64,000 bases of DNA from Malikia sp. (GCF_028687635.1 NZ_JAQTZS010000013.1:23159-87158), one strand, 5' to 3'. Counted from the first letter of the stretch, positions 25,486 through 35,467 are shown. A program made the numbers and translations. The notes: generated from the letters alone by a model not told the origin.

Positions 25486-25659
25486 ACCCGCTGGTTCAGT
25501 ATGAGCAATCGCTGGATCAACTGCCAGGGGTGATACACAGGCTTACAAATTGGTCCTCGGAACGCGGAACCGAGCCTGTCATGGAGGCAACAATCCGGCA
25601 CACGCTATGCTGCGGTGCATGACACCGACCGGCTTTGTCTGGATTGAAAAGGAAAACGC

Positions 25660-26301
25660 ATGAACAAGTCACTGATCTCCTGGGCCGTCGCCGCCCTCGC
25701 GCTGGGAAACGTCGGTCTGGCCCAGGCTGAAGGGCTGCCCGAGGGCGCCCTGACGCCCAAGGCCCAATATGCCGCCGACGCCCAGGCAGCGCAGTCACGC
25801 TACAAGTCGGACCTGAAGCTCTGCGCCGACGAGCCGGAGTCCACCGGCCGCATGCAGTGCAAGCGCGATGCGAAGGCCGAATACGAGCAGGCGCTCACGG
25901 ACGCCAAATGGCGCCAGGATTCCGCCGGCAAGGTGGCGCCGGCCCAGACCTTCAAGCCCAAGGCCCTGTGCGCGGATTGCGGCAAGGTGAGCTCGGTCCA
26001 GTTGCTGGATCGGGCCGGTGAAGGCAGCGCGGTCGGCATGATCGCTGGCGGCGCGGCTGGCGCCTTGCTGGGGCGCCAGGTCGGCGCCGGCCTGGGCAAG
26101 GACCTGGCCACGCTGGCGGGGGCGGCTGGCGGGGCCTACGCCGGCAAACAGCTCGAACAGCGGATGAAGACCCAGAAGGTCTGGGATGTCACGGTCGCCT
26201 ACCCCGGTGGCGACACCCTGCATTACGAGTTCACCCAGGACCCCGGTTTGCAGGTGGGCGATGTCGTGCGCAAGAGCGAGCTGTCGATCGTGCGCTATTG
26301 A
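25660..26301 (+). CDS. Glycine-zipper 2TM-domain envelope protein
   Basis: The 213-residue protein has a Sec signal peptide (residues 1-23, cleavage after AQA), a Lys/Ala/Glu-rich central region with four Cys (LCADEP; MQCKRD; LCADCGK), then a glycine zipper (about 128-170: GMIAGGAAGALLGRQVGAGLG...LAGAAGGAYAG). Such zippers insert into or associate with the outer membrane, as in SlyB-like proteins. A C-terminal beta-rich tail follows. The ribosome site AAGGAA supports the start. Function is unknown beyond envelope association. It converges on cysA with 6 bp between. Confidence 0.8.
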   Translation: MNKSLISWAVAALALGNVGLAQAEGLPEGALTPKAQYAADAQAAQSRYKSDLKLCADEPESTGRMQCKRDAKAEYEQALTDAKWRQDSAGKVAPAQTFKPKALCADCGKVSSVQLLDRAGEGSAVGMIAGGAAGALLGRQVGAGLGKDLATLAGAAGGAYAGKQLEQRMKTQKVWDVTVAYPGGDTLHYEFTQDPGLQVGDVVRKSELSIVRY

Positions 26302-26307
26302 GTCTTC

Positions 26308-27384
26308 TTATTTCAGGAAGACGCGCGCCTTCTTCGGCGACAGCACCAGCTTTTCTCCGTCGCGCAAGGCCAGCTCCCGGAAGCGCTCGGCCGGGATCTG
26401 CGCCTCGATCAGCGGGTCGTGGCCGCTGGGGACCTGCGGGTCCTCGGGCAGCAGCTCCAGGCGGGCGATCGGTCCGACCACGACCGCGCGCTCGAGCTTG
26501 GCCACGATGCCGCTCGCGCCGGGCTGCCAGCGCTCGACCTCCAGGTCGTGCGGGCGCACATAGGCATAGGCCTGGGCATCCTGAGCGGCCGCGTGTTCCG
26601 GCGTCTCGATCGCCACGCCGTCGAGGTGCAGCAGCCCCTCGTGCGCGCGGCCGTGGAACAGGTTGACGTCGCCCAGGAAGCCGTAGACGAAGGGGCTGGC
26701 CGGCTGGTCCCAGACCTGCTGCGGCGTGCCGGCCTGCTCGACCTGGCCCTTGTTCATCAGCACCACGCGGTCGGCGACCTCGAGCGCTTCCTCCTGGTCG
26801 TGGGTGACGAAGATGCTGGTGACATGCAGCTCGTCGTGCAGGCGGCGCAGCCAGCGGCGCAGCTCCTTGCGCACCTTGGCATCCAATGCGCCGAACGGCT
26901 CGTCGAGCAGCAGCACCTTGGGCTCGACCGCCAGCGCGCGTGCGAGCGCGATGCGCTGGCGCTGGCCGCCCGACAGCTGTGACGGGTAGCGGTCGGCCAG
27001 CCAGTCGAGCTGCACCAGGCTGAGCAGCTCGTGCACCTTGGCCTTGATCTGGGCCTCGGACGGGCGCAGCTTGCGCGGCTTGACGCGCAGGCCGAAGGCG
27101 ACGTTCTCGAACACCGTCATGTGGCGAAACAGCGCGTAATGCTGGAACACGAAGCCGACCTGGCGCTCGCGCACATGGACGTCGGTGGTGTCCTCGCCGC
27201 TGAACAGGATAGCCCCCTGGTCGGCCGATTCCAGCCCGGCGATGATGCGCAGCAGCGTGGTCTTGCCGCAGCCCGAGGGGCCGAGCAGCGCGATCAGCTC
27301 GCCCGAGTCGATGTGCAGGTTGATGTCGCGCAGGGCCTGGAAGTCGCCGAACTGCTTGGAGACGTTGCGGATTTCGATGCTCAT
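26308..27384 (-). CDS. cysA: Sulfate/thiosulfate ABC transporter ATP-binding protein
   Basis: The 358-residue ATPase powers CysTW. It shows Walker [10 protein letters not shown], signature [15 protein letters not shown], Walker [14 protein letters not shown] and the switch His in VTHDQEE. A C-terminal regulatory beta-domain follows (about 240-358, including [11 protein letters not shown]), as in CysA. ATG 27384 ([15 protein letters not shown]) is used; the longer open frame upstream is only overlap with cysW. It is the last gene of the operon sbp-cysT-cysW-cysA. Confidence 0.95.
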   Translation of the reverse strand: MSIEIRNVSKQFGDFQALRDINLHIDSGELIALLGPSGCGKTTLLRIIAGLESADQGAILFSGEDTTDVHVRERQVGFVFQHYALFRHMTVFENVAFGLRVKPRKLRPSEAQIKAKVHELLSLVQLDWLADRYPSQLSGGQRQRIALARALAVEPKVLLLDEPFGALDAKVRKELRRWLRRLHDELHVTSIFVTHDQEEALEVADRVVLMNKGQVEQAGTPQQVWDQPASPFVYGFLGDVNLFHGRAHEGLLHLDGVAIETPEHAAAQDAQAYAYVRPHDLEVERWQPGASGIVAKLERAVVVGPIARLELLPEDPQVPSGHDPLIEAQIPAERFRELALRDGEKLVLSPKKARVFLK

Positions 27385-27410
27385 GATGGGTCTTCTCTTG
27401 CGGTCCGGAT

Positions 27411-28319
27411 TCAGTGCGTCGCCGCGCCTGCGGCGGCGGGGCGCTCGGGCGGCAGCTCGGCGACGCCCTTGAGCTCGCGCTCGTGGCGCCATTCGACCGC
27501 GCTCTTGATGGCCAGCGTCACCAGGGCCAGCAGCGCCAGCAGCGAGGCGACCGCGAAGGCCGCGACCGACTGGTATTCGTTGTAGAGGATCTCGACATGC
27601 AGCGGCATGGTGTTGGTCTGGCCTCGGATATGGCCCGAGACCACCGAGACCGCGCCGAACTCGCCCATGGCGCGCGCGTTGCAGAGGATGACGCCGTAGA
27701 TCAGGCCCCACTTCATGTTGGGCAGGGTCACGTACCAGAAGGTCTGCCAGCCGCTGGCGCCAAGCACGATCGCGGCCTGCTCCTCGTCGTTGCCCTGGGC
27801 CTGCATCAGCGGGATCAGCTCGCGGGCGATGAAGGGAAAGGTCACGAACACGGTGGCCAGGATGATGCCCGGCACCGCGAACACGATCTTGATGTCATGC
27901 GCCTGCAGCCAGGGGCCGAACCAGCCCTGGGCGCCGAACACCAGCACGTAGATCAGGCCCGCCACCACCGGCGAGACCGAGAACGGCAAGTCGACCAGCG
28001 TGGTCAGGAAGGCCTTGCCCTTGAACTCGTACTTGGCGATGCACCAGGCGGCCGCGATGCCGAACACCAGGTTCAGCGGCACAGCGACCACGGCGGTCAA
28101 CAGGGTCAGGCGGATCGCCGACCAGGCATCGGGGTCCTGCAGCGCCTCCAGATAGGCCGCCCAGCCGTTGCGCAGCGCCTCGGTGAAGACGGCGGCCAGC
28201 GGCAGCAGCAGGAACAGCGCCATGAAGGCCAGCGCCAGGCCGATCAGCAGCCAGCGCACGGCGCGCGACTCGGTGGTGCCGGCCTGCACGCGCGAGGGGG
28301 TCTTGTTGACGGAACTCAT
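27411..28319 (-). CDS. cysW: Sulfate ABC transporter permease CysW
   Basis: The 302-residue inner-membrane permease has about six transmembrane segments (first at about 25-48). The EAA-type loop facing CysA reads [24 protein letters not shown]. It pairs with CysT to form the sulfate channel. Its start overlaps the cysT stop by 4 bp (28316-28319). The Ala/Pro-rich C-terminus is slightly extended. Confidence 0.94.
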   Translation of the reverse strand: MSSVNKTPSRVQAGTTESRAVRWLLIGLALAFMALFLLLPLAAVFTEALRNGWAAYLEALQDPDAWSAIRLTLLTAVVAVPLNLVFGIAAAWCIAKYEFKGKAFLTTLVDLPFSVSPVVAGLIYVLVFGAQGWFGPWLQAHDIKIVFAVPGIILATVFVTFPFIARELIPLMQAQGNDEEQAAIVLGASGWQTFWYVTLPNMKWGLIYGVILCNARAMGEFGAVSVVSGHIRGQTNTMPLHVEILYNEYQSVAAFAVASLLALLALVTLAIKSAVEWRHERELKGVAELPPERPAAAGAATH

Positions 28320-29146
28320 GCCGGGGCTCCCGAACGGCGGCGCTGCCAGCCCTGCAGCAGGTTGATGAGCAGCAGCATCACGAAGGCGAAGCCCAGCATC
28401 ACGCTGGCGACCGCGGTGGCGCCGGCGTAGTCGTACTGTTCGAGCTTGCCGATGATGATCAGCGGCGTGATTTCGGACACCATCGGCACGTTGCCGGCGA
28501 TGAAGATGACCGAGCCGTATTCGCCCAGCGCACGGGCGAAGGCCATCGCGAAGCCGGTCAGCAACGCGGGCAGGATCGAGGGCAGGATCACCAGGCGGAA
28601 GGTCTGCCAGCGGGTCGCGCCCAGGCAGGTGGCGGCCTCTTCGAGCTCCTTCTCGGCGTCTTCCAGCACCGGCTGCACCGTGCGCACCACGAAAGGCAGG
28701 CCGATGAAGATCAGCGCGATCACGATGCCGTTGGGATTGAAGGCGAGCTGGATGCCATGCGGCTCCAGGTACTGGCCAATCCAGCCGTTGCCGGCCAGCA
28801 GCGCCGACAGCGAGATGCCGGCGACGGCGGTCGGCAACGCGAACGGCAGGTCGACCAGCGCGTCGACCAGTCGCTTGCCCGGGAATCGGTAACGCACCAG
28901 CACCCAGGCCACCAGCAGGCCGGCGACCACGTTAACGCCGGCCGCCAGCAGCGAGGCACCGAAGGTCAGCCGGTAGGAGGCCAGCACGCGCGGCGAGGCC
29001 ACGGCGGACCAGAACTGATCGAGCGTCAGGCTGAAGGTCTTGAACAGCAGCGCCGACAGCGGGATCAGCACGATCAGGAACAGATAGAACAGGGTGTAGC
29101 CCAGCGTGAGCTGGAAGCCGGGCAACACCTTCTTGCCAGCCGCCAT
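28316..29146 (-). CDS. cysT: Sulfate ABC transporter permease CysT (CysU)
   Basis: The 276-residue permease has six predicted membrane helices and the EAA loop [26 protein letters not shown] 29146 directly follows the sbp stop codon (TAAATG), so translation is coupled. It forms the heterodimeric sulfate channel with CysW. Confidence 0.94.
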   Translation of the reverse strand: MAAGKKVLPGFQLTLGYTLFYLFLIVLIPLSALLFKTFSLTLDQFWSAVASPRVLASYRLTFGASLLAAGVNVVAGLLVAWVLVRYRFPGKRLVDALVDLPFALPTAVAGISLSALLAGNGWIGQYLEPHGIQLAFNPNGIVIALIFIGLPFVVRTVQPVLEDAEKELEEAATCLGATRWQTFRLVILPSILPALLTGFAMAFARALGEYGSVIFIAGNVPMVSEITPLIIIGKLEQYDYAGATAVASVMLGFAFVMLLLINLLQGWQRRRSGAPA

Positions 29147-30145
29147 TTACTTGCCCGCCGTGTAGAGCTTGTCGAACTGGCCACCATCATTGAAGTGGAC
29201 CTTCTGCGCCTCGGCCAGCGAGCCGAAGTACTGCTCGACGGTGAACAGCTTGATCGGCTTGAGCTGCTGGCTGTGCTTCTTGAGGATGGCCGGATTGCTC
29301 GGGCGGATCGCGTGCTGGGCCGCGATCTCCTGCGCCGCATCGCTGTAGAGGAAGTCCAGGTAGGCCTTGGCCTCAAGGGCGGTGTTCTTCTTCTTGACCG
29401 TGCGCTCGACGATGGCGACCGGGTTCTCGGCCACGATGCTGGCCGAGGGGTGGATGGCATCGACCTTGCCGGCGCCGAACTCCTTGTCGACCGAGACCAC
29501 CTCGGACTCGAAGGTCACCAGCACGTCGCCGATGTTGCGCTGCAGGAAGATGCCGGTCGCGTCGCGCCCGCCGCGCGCCAGCACCGGCACGTTCTTGTAC
29601 AGCTTGCCGACGAAATCGGCCGCCTGCGCGTCCGTGCCGCCCTTGGCGCGCACCGAGCCCCAGGCCGCCAGATAGGCCATGCGGCCGTTGCCGCCGGTCT
29701 TGGGGTTGACCAGCACCACCTGGATGCCCGGCTTGACCAGGTCGTCCCAGTCCTTGATGCCCTTGGGGTTGCCGTTACGCACCAGGAACAGCATGGTCGA
29801 GCTGGTCGGCGCGGCGTCATGCGGGAAGCGCTTGCGCCAGTCCTTGGCGACCACGCCCTTGTCGGCCAGGAAATCGATGTCGGTGGTGGTGTTCATCGTC
29901 ACCACGTCGGCGTCGAGCCCGTCGGCCACGGCGCGCGCCTGCGCGCTGGAGCCGGCATGCGACTGGTCGATCTTGATGTCCTTGCCGGTGCTCTTCTTGT
30001 AGCTGGCGACGAAGGCCGCGTTGACGTCCTTGTAGAACTCGCGCGAGACGTCGTAGGAGACGTTGAGCAGGCTGGTCTGGGCCGAGGCCAGCGAGCTGGC
30101 GGCGAGGGCGACGGCGGCCAGGGCGGTGCGCAGGGTGGTCTTCAT
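29147..30145 (-). CDS. sbp: Periplasmic sulfate-binding protein
   Basis: The 332-residue protein has a signal peptide (residues 1-22, cleavage after ASA). It has the family signatures VSYDVSREFYKDVNAAF, DQSHAGSSAQARAVADGLDADVVTMNT and LVNPKTGGNGRMAYLAAWG, which form the sulfate site. It delivers sulfate or thiosulfate to CysTWA. The 98-bp upstream region (30146-30243) is AT-rich, with ATAAG-type repeats that suit a CysB-regulated promoter; this is inference. Confidence 0.94.
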   Translation of the reverse strand: MKTTLRTALAAVALAASSLASAQTSLLNVSYDVSREFYKDVNAAFVASYKKSTGKDIKIDQSHAGSSAQARAVADGLDADVVTMNTTTDIDFLADKGVVAKDWRKRFPHDAAPTSSTMLFLVRNGNPKGIKDWDDLVKPGIQVVLVNPKTGGNGRMAYLAAWGSVRAKGGTDAQAADFVGKLYKNVPVLARGGRDATGIFLQRNIGDVLVTFESEVVSVDKEFGAGKVDAIHPSASIVAENPVAIVERTVKKKNTALEAKAYLDFLYSDAAQEIAAQHAIRPSNPAILKKHSQQLKPIKLFTVEQYFGSLAEAQKVHFNDGGQFDKLYTAGK

Positions 30146-30243
30146 GGATCTTGCTCCGGAATTTCGGGAATGGCCCGATTCTGGCCGACGCCCTTAAATT
30201 CACAAACTACTTATTTATTGTTTTCTTATGCGTAAATCAACTA

Positions 30244-30819
30244 TCAAGCAGCGGTCTCGCCCTGCTCCACCGAATGAACCCAGCGCGATGGCAGGCCGGC
30301 CAGCGTTTCCAGCAAGGCCAGCCCGAGCGGCCAGTCGCCGTGACCGCTGTCGACGTTGATGTGGCCAGCCTCCTGCAGCCGCATGAACTCGCTGCCCCAG
30401 GCCCGCGCATAGGCCCCGGCCAGCCGCGCCGGACAGAAGGGATCGTTGCTGCTGGCGACGACGATGCTGCGGTAGGGCAAGGCCTGGTAAGGCACGGGCG
30501 CGAAGTCGGCCAGCACGCCGCGACGCTCCGGGTCGGCCGGCGCGACCAGCAGCGCGCCCTGGATGCGCGCGGCCACCTCGTGCGGCAGGTGCACGGTGGT
30601 GATGCAGCCCAGGCTGTGCGCCGCGACCACCACCGGACCCTCGACGGCCAGGATGGTCTCGGCCAGGCGATCGACCCAGGCCCGCCGCAGCGGCGAGACC
30701 CAGTTGTCCTGCACCACGCGCCGCACCCGGGGCAGCCGCTCGGCCCACCGGGTCTGCCAGTGACCCGGGCCGGAGTCACGCCAGCCGGGAACGATGACGA
30801 CGGTCGGGAGTTCGGCCAT
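30244..30819 (-). CDS. RBBP9/YdeN-family serine hydrolase
   Basis: The 191-residue alpha/beta hydrolase starts at ATG 30819 (MAELPTVVIVPGWRDSGPGH). The nucleophile elbow is AHSLG, and the catalytic Asp and His are likely in SSNDPFC and EAGHINVDSGHG. The family (YdeN/RBBP9) includes small esterases of unknown substrate. It lies 22 bp downstream of ssuE on the same strand, in a sulfur-acquisition operon, and similar pairings occur in other proteobacteria. A role in sulfur-ester processing is possible but unproven. Confidence 0.85.
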   Translation of the reverse strand: MAELPTVVIVPGWRDSGPGHWQTRWAERLPRVRRVVQDNWVSPLRRAWVDRLAETILAVEGPVVVAAHSLGCITTVHLPHEVAARIQGALLVAPADPERRGVLADFAPVPYQALPYRSIVVASSNDPFCPARLAGAYARAWGSEFMRLQEAGHINVDSGHGDWPLGLALLETLAGLPSRWVHSVEQGETAA

Positions 30820-30841
30820 GGCTCGGATCCTTCGCAGGCAA

Positions 30842-31438
30842 TCAGACGCTGTACTGGACGGATTCGAACGCGACCGGCGCGAAACCCGGCTTGACCGGCA
30901 GTCGCAAGCCTTCGTGCAGCAGGATATGCACCGCGTCGTCGAGCCGGTCCTGGATCTCGTCGCCGATCCGGTAACTGCCGTCTTCGTCCTTGGGAATCTG
31001 GTTGTCGGAGGCGTAGACCCCTGGCAGGATATGCTTGGCGCCGAGCGACTGCAGCACCGGGCGCAGCGCGTAGTCGAGCGCGAGCATGTGGTGCGGACTG
31101 CCGCCGGTGGCCAGCGGCAGCACCACCTTGCCCTTGAGCGCGGTCTGCGGCAACAGGTCCAGGAAGACCTTGAGCACGCCGCTGTAGGCGGCCTTGTAGA
31201 CCGGGGTCGCGACCACCAGCGCCGAGGCAGACTCGACCTGGGCGATGGCGCGCTTGATGCTCGCGTGATTCCAGTCGGCCAGCAGCAGCGCCTGCGGCGA
31301 CAGGTCGCGGATCTGCACACGGTCGATGTAGAGCTGGCGGCTGCCTGCCTGCTGTTCCAGGCGCTGCTGCACCCCGTCGAGCAGGGCGGCCGAGCGCGAG
31401 TGCTCGGAGGGACTGCCGGCGATCAGTAACACGGACAT
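30842..31438 (-). CDS. ssuE: NADPH-dependent FMN reductase SsuE
   Basis: The 198-residue flavodoxin-like reductase supplies FMNH2 to sulfonate and sulfone monooxygenases. Visible are the FMN phosphate loop AGSPSEHSRS, the ATPVYKAAYSGVLKVFLD motif typical of SsuE, and ATGGSPHHMLALDYALRPVL. It is transcribed with ssuBCA. The matching monooxygenase SsuD is not here but on the other strand at 43018-44163. Confidence 0.92.
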   Translation of the reverse strand: MSVLLIAGSPSEHSRSAALLDGVQQRLEQQAGSRQLYIDRVQIRDLSPQALLLADWNHASIKRAIAQVESASALVVATPVYKAAYSGVLKVFLDLLPQTALKGKVVLPLATGGSPHHMLALDYALRPVLQSLGAKHILPGVYASDNQIPKDEDGSYRIGDEIQDRLDDAVHILLHEGLRLPVKPGFAPVAFESVQYSV

Positions 31439-31486
31439 GGTGGTTTCCTCGGGTGAATTTCGGTTCGATGCCGGGGGCGAGCCGGC

Positions 31487-32290
31487 TCAGATCGCCCAGC
31501 GCAGCGCGTGCGCCGGCAGCCAGGATGGTTCGGGCGCGGGCGCATCGACCTCGGGCAATTGCAGCACGCGGTCGAGGATGCGCTTTTCGGTCGCGGCAAA
31601 GGCGGCGTCGCCACGCGAACGCGGGCGCGCCAGCTCGATGCGTTCGTCGAGCGCGATCTCGCCGTTCTCGATCAGGATCACGCGGTCGGCCAGCGCGACC
31701 GCCTCCTGCACGTCGTGCGTGACCAGCAGCGCGGTGAAGCCGTTGCGGCGCCACAGGCCCTCGATCAGCTCGTGCATCTCGATGCGGGTCAGCGCGTCGA
31801 GCGCGCCCAGTGGCTCGTCAAGCAGCAGCAGGCGCGGCTGGTGCACCAGGGCGCGCGCCAGCGCCACGCGCTGGCGCTGACCGCCCGAGAGCCGGGCCGG
31901 CCAATCCCGCAGGCGGTCGCCGAGTCCGACCTGGGCCAGCACGCGCTCGGCGTCGGCGAGGCGCTCGGGCGGCAGGCCCAGCGCCACGTTGTCGATCACG
32001 CGCTTCCAGGGCAGCAGGCGCGCCTCCTGGAACATGATGCGGATGTCGTCGCGGCCCTGGCGGGACCGGCTGCCGTCGAGCAGCAGCTCGCCGCTGCTGG
32101 CCTGGTCGAGGCCAGCCACCAGGCGCAGCAGCGTGCTCTTGCCGCAGCCGCTGCGGCCGACGATGGCGACGAACTCGCCAGGCGCCACATTCAGGTTGTT
32201 GTGGCGCAGCACTTCGCGCTGGCCGAAGCGCTTGCCAAGCTGGCGCAGTTCCAGACGCACGCCACCGGCGCAGGATGTGTTGTCGTTCAT
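31487..32290 (-). CDS. ssuB: Aliphatic sulfonate ABC transporter ATP-binding protein SsuB
   Basis: The 267-residue ATPase has Walker [10 protein letters not shown], signature [15 protein letters not shown], Walker [14 protein letters not shown] and the switch His in VTHDVQEA. It starts at ATG 32290 ([15 protein letters not shown]). It energises SsuC for uptake of alkanesulfonates. The length and the [17 protein letters not shown] segment match SsuB rather than TauB, but the two are close relatives. Confidence 0.9.
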   Translation of the reverse strand: MNDNTSCAGGVRLELRQLGKRFGQREVLRHNNLNVAPGEFVAIVGRSGCGKSTLLRLVAGLDQASSGELLLDGSRSRQGRDDIRIMFQEARLLPWKRVIDNVALGLPPERLADAERVLAQVGLGDRLRDWPARLSGGQRQRVALARALVHQPRLLLLDEPLGALDALTRIEMHELIEGLWRRNGFTALLVTHDVQEAVALADRVILIENGEIALDERIELARPRSRGDAAFAATEKRILDRVLQLPEVDAPAPEPSWLPAHALRWAI

Positions 32291-32313
32291 TTCGGATCTC
32301 CGTATCGGTCGCG

Positions 32314-33162
32314 TCACTGGTAGCCAGGGTGCCAGCGCAGCCAGTAGCGTTCGAGGCCGCGCGCGAACAGGTCGGCGAGCTTGCCCAGCAGCGCGTAGAG
32401 CAGGATGCCGACCAGCACGATGTCGGTCTGCAGGAATTCGCGCGCGTTCATGGTCAGGTAGCCGATGCCGGCCTGGGCCGAGATGGTCTCGGCCACGATC
32501 AGGATCACCCACATCAGGCCGAGCGAGAAGCGCAGGCCGACCAGGATCGAGGACAGCGCGCCCGGCAGCACCACCTGGGTGTAGAGGCCCCAGCGGCTCA
32601 GGCCGTAGGTGCGCCCCATCTCGATCAGGCCCGGGTCGACGTTGCGGATGCCGTGGAAGGTGTTGATGTAGATCGGGAAGAAGACCGAGATCGCGATCAG
32701 GAACAGCTTGGCCGTCTCGTCGATGCCGAACCACAGGATCACGAGCGGAATCAGCGCCAGCGCCGGGATGTTGCGGATCATCTGGATCGTCGAGTCGAGC
32801 AGGGTCTCGATCCAGCGCACCGATCCCGTCAGCAGGCCCAGCACCAGGCCGAGGCCGCCACCGACCGCCAGCCCCAGCAGGGCGCGGCCGGCACTGATCC
32901 GGACATGGGTCCAGAGCTCGCCTGAAATGGTCAGCTGCCATGCGGCCCGGCCGACATCAAGCGGCGCCGGCAACACGCGGGTCGAGAGCCAGCCGCGCGA
33001 CGCGGCCAGCTGCCACGCGACGATCAGTACCAGGGGCAACAACCAGGGCAGCAACGGCCTGCCGATGCGCGCGAGCAAGGGCCGCAGCAGGGAAGTGGAA
33101 GGACCGGCCGGTATCTCGGCGAGCGTGATTTCGGCCAGGCGGGCGGAGGTGGACAGGCTCAT
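32314..33162 (-). CDS. ssuC: Aliphatic sulfonate ABC transporter permease SsuC
   Basis: The 282-residue permease has about six membrane helices, the first at about 35-55. It carries the EAA loop [19 protein letters not shown] and the family pattern [20 protein letters not shown]. It lies between ssuA (16 bp) and ssuB (23 bp). Confidence 0.92.
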   Translation of the reverse strand: MSLSTSARLAEITLAEIPAGPSTSLLRPLLARIGRPLLPWLLPLVLIVAWQLAASRGWLSTRVLPAPLDVGRAAWQLTISGELWTHVRISAGRALLGLAVGGGLGLVLGLLTGSVRWIETLLDSTIQMIRNIPALALIPLVILWFGIDETAKLFLIAISVFFPIYINTFHGIRNVDPGLIEMGRTYGLSRWGLYTQVVLPGALSSILVGLRFSLGLMWVILIVAETISAQAGIGYLTMNAREFLQTDIVLVGILLYALLGKLADLFARGLERYWLRWHPGYQ

Positions 33163-33178
33163 GGGTGTTCCCTCGCGC

Positions 33179-34153
33179 TCAGTTCAGGCTGACCGGGGCG
33201 GCATGCCGCAGGTTGAGCGACCTGGGAATCAGCTTGAGGTCGAAGAAGGCGTCGGCGATCGCCTGCTGCTCGGCCAGCACATCCCCCTTGACGGGCACCA
33301 CGCCGAAGGTCGTGCGGCTGATCCACAGCTCGGTGATCGCCTGATCCAGACCCAGGATCCTGGAGAGCTCCTGCGCGGCGGCGGGCTTGTTCTTCTCGAC
33401 CCAGCGATCGATCTTGTCGATTTCTTCCAGCGCGATGCGCAGCAGGTCGGTGTTGTGGGTGGCGAACTCGCGCGAGCTGAAGAAGTACCAGCGGTTGCTG
33501 ACCACGCCCGTGCCGTCGGCCAGGACCCGGGCGCCGAGCGTTTTCTGGGCCGCCGCGAGGAAGGGGTCCCAGATCGCCCAGGCATCGACCGCGCCGCGCT
33601 CGAAGGCGGCGCGCGCGTCGGCCGGCGGCAGGAAGACCGGCTGCACGTCGCTGTACTTGAGGCCATGCTTTTCCAGCAGCTTGACGATCAGGTACTGCAC
33701 GTTGGAGCCCTTGTTGAAGGCGATCTTCTTGCCCTTGAGATCGGCCACGCTGCGGATGGGCGAGTCCTTGGGCACGACGACGGCCTCCAGCTTGGGGCGC
33801 GGATTGCTGGAGCCGACATAGACCAGCGGCGCGCCCGCGGCCTGGGCAAAGATGGGCGGCGCTTCGCCGACATCGCCGAAGTCGATCGAGCCGACGTTGA
33901 GCGCTTCAAGCTGCACCGGACCGGCGGTGAACTCGGTCCAGCTCACGCTGGCGCCCAGCGGGGCCAGCCGTTTTTCCAGCGTGCCACGGGCCTTGAGGAT
34001 CGAGAGCCAGCCCTTCTGGTAGCCGATGCGCAGCACGCGCGGGGCTTTCGCGGCACCGGCCTGGGCCAGCGCGAGGCCGCTGACACCGAGGGCGCTGGTG
34101 GCGGCGAAGGTCTTGAGCAGGAGACGGCGTTGCAGGTTGTTGCGGGTCGACAT
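33179..34153 (-). CDS. ssuA: Aliphatic sulfonate-binding protein SsuA
   Basis: The 324-residue periplasmic protein starts at ATG 34153 (MSTRNNLQRRLLLKTFAATS) with AAGGAAAG upstream; an in-frame ATG at 34189 is less likely. The Tat-like signal (QRRLLLKTF) is cleaved near residue 31. The mature protein begins with VLRIGYQKGWLSILKARGTL and shows the GSIDFGDVGEAPPIFAQAAG and YVGSSNPRPKLEA motifs of SsuA. It captures alkanesulfonates for SsuBC. Confidence 0.92.
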   Translation of the reverse strand: MSTRNNLQRRLLLKTFAATSALGVSGLALAQAGAAKAPRVLRIGYQKGWLSILKARGTLEKRLAPLGASVSWTEFTAGPVQLEALNVGSIDFGDVGEAPPIFAQAAGAPLVYVGSSNPRPKLEAVVVPKDSPIRSVADLKGKKIAFNKGSNVQYLIVKLLEKHGLKYSDVQPVFLPPADARAAFERGAVDAWAIWDPFLAAAQKTLGARVLADGTGVVSNRWYFFSSREFATHNTDLLRIALEEIDKIDRWVEKNKPAAAQELSRILGLDQAITELWISRTTFGVVPVKGDVLAEQQAIADAFFDLKLIPRSLNLRHAAPVSLN

Positions 34154-34264
34154 GGGCTTTCCTTGTTTGACGTGCGGCCCGTTTGACATCGGGGCCTGTG
34201 AGCGAATGGACGAATCATCCGCATTCGCCCATGCTTGGTAAACGAAGAAAAGCGAATCTTCAAA

Positions 34265-34408
34265 TTACAAAAACAAGCAAGACAGGCCGAATCCCGCAAT
34301 GGCAGCCGCCACCACGAGATAGGTGGCCCATTCCAGCGGGGTCATGCCGTTGTCGGGCGGCAAGCCTTCCCTGGACAGGTAATGCGGCGGGATGTCATCG
34401 ATGTTCAT
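34265..34408 (-). CDS. Small membrane protein upstream of ssuA
   Basis: A 47-codon frame (MNIDDIPPHYLSREGLPPDN...) encodes a polar N-terminus and one hydrophobic C-terminal segment (about 27-47, YLVVAAAIAGFGLSCLFL). It lies 7 bp after another small gene and 111 bp before ssuA, all on the minus strand. No family is recognised. A single-span peptide at the head of a sulfonate operon could be a small transport accessory; this is inference from position only. Confidence 0.5.
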   Translation of the reverse strand: MNIDDIPPHYLSREGLPPDNGMTPLEWATYLVVAAAIAGFGLSCLFL

Positions 34409-34415
34409 GCTCGTC

Positions 34416-34574
34416 TCAAGGCAAGTTGATGGGAATCGTCCCGGCGTCGAGCTCGGTGACGGATGACAGACTGACCTTGAACCGGGTCAGCAGATGCACC
34501 GAGGCGCGGTCGAAGTCGAAGACCGCTGCAGCAAGCCTGCGGCGGCTGGGATGAAAGTTGCTCAATTCATGCAT
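34416..34574 (-). CDS. Small protein at the head of the ssu operon
   Basis: The 52-codon frame starts at ATG 34574 with an excellent ribosome site (GGAGGT, about 7-nt spacing), which argues that it is translated. The product begins MHELSNFHPSRRRLAAAVFD; it is basic at the N-terminus and has no Cys and one Met. Low sulfur content is common in proteins made during sulfur starvation. The family is not recognised. The frame could extend upstream to 34694, but no ribosome site supports that. Confidence 0.55.
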   Translation of the reverse strand: MHELSNFHPSRRRLAAAVFDFDRASVHLLTRFKVSLSSVTELDAGTIPINLP

Positions 34575-34703
34575 GACGCACCTCCGAATGATGAATTGGG
34601 CTATCTTCGGCGAGACATATTGCGGCGTGAAGCGAGAAAAACTCAGTTGCATATTCGCTCCCTGATGAATCAGGGCGCAGCTCAAGCCAGGCACTCCACT
34701 TAT

Positions 34704-34756
34704 CCGAATTTCGAATATCCATATTCGGAAACCGTTTCCTGATATCCAGATTTGGA
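34704..34756. promoter_or_regulatory. Three successive operator-like dyads between divergent sulfur operons
   Basis: CGAATAT and ATATTCG flank a 2-nt centre (34712-34727), extended outward by CCGAAT/ATTCGG. GGAAAC and GTTTCC flank one base (34727-34739). TCCA and TGGA flank GATT (34745-34756). The cluster sits in the 247-bp AT-richer gap between the small-protein/ssu genes (minus) and the msuE-like gene (plus). A LysR-type sulfur regulator such as CysB, Cbl or SsuR is a likely binder, by inference. Confidence 0.5.
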
Positions 34757-34821
34757 ATAGATCGTTGGATTAATTCCGGCCGCTGGCTAGCATCCATCAC
34801 ATCCAATCATCAGGAACCGCA

Positions 34822-35394
34822 ATGAGCCGCCCCTACCGAATCACCGCCCTCGTCGGCAGCACCAGCACCCAGTCCCGGACCCAGGTCCTGGTCGACGCCA
34901 TCGTCAAGGCGCTGGCCACCCAGGTGGCCGTGGATGTCAAGCTGGTCGAACTGTCCAAGCTCGGCACCCGCTTCGGCGCCGCCGTCCTCAAGGACCAGCT
35001 TGACGCGCCAGCGCTGTCGGCGCTCGACCAGATCGAGCAGGCCGATCTCGTCATCGCCGCGAGCCCGGTCTACAAGGGCAGCTATACGGGCCTGTTCAAG
35101 CATGTGATCGACTTCGTCGGCATCGACACGCTGGTCGACACCCCCGTGATCCTGGCGGCGACCGGCGGCGGCGACCGCCACGCGCTGGTGGTCGAGCACC
35201 AGCTGCGCCCCCTGTTCGGCTTCTTCCGCGCCCACACCATCCCGACCGCCGTCTACGCCTCGGAGGCCGAGCTGGCGGGGTACGAGGTCAGCAGCCTCGC
35301 GCTGCAGGAGCGCATCAACGAGGCGGCCGCGCAGGCAGCCCAGGTGCTGCGCCAGACCGGCTCGACCGACGCCCTGCTCAAGCGCGCCGCCTGA
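34822..35394 (+). CDS. msuE: MsuE-like NADPH-dependent FMN reductase
   Basis: The 190-residue flavodoxin-like reductase shows LVGSTSTQSRTQ (FMN loop), AASPVYKGSYTGLFKHVIDF and AATGGGDRHALVVEHQLRPLFGFF. It is a close functional analogue of SsuE at 30842 and belongs to the MsuE group that serves methanesulfonate and dimethylsulfone monooxygenases. It is followed by sfnG (73 bp), its likely partner for FMNH2 supply. Confidence 0.85.
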   Translation: MSRPYRITALVGSTSTQSRTQVLVDAIVKALATQVAVDVKLVELSKLGTRFGAAVLKDQLDAPALSALDQIEQADLVIAASPVYKGSYTGLFKHVIDFVGIDTLVDTPVILAATGGGDRHALVVEHQLRPLFGFFRAHTIPTAVYASEAELAGYEVSSLALQERINEAAAQAAQVLRQTGSTDALLKRAA

Positions 35395-35467
35395 ACGCTC
35401 GCCAGCCCCGTTTCATTCATGTCAGGCCTGAACGCAGGCCAGCCCATTCTTTCAGCAGGAGATAGCC

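Noticed and set aside
26308..27711. Extended cysA frame starting at 27711
   Set aside because: The extra N-terminal 109 codons are antisense-like overlap with cysW; the CysA homology starts at ATG 27384.
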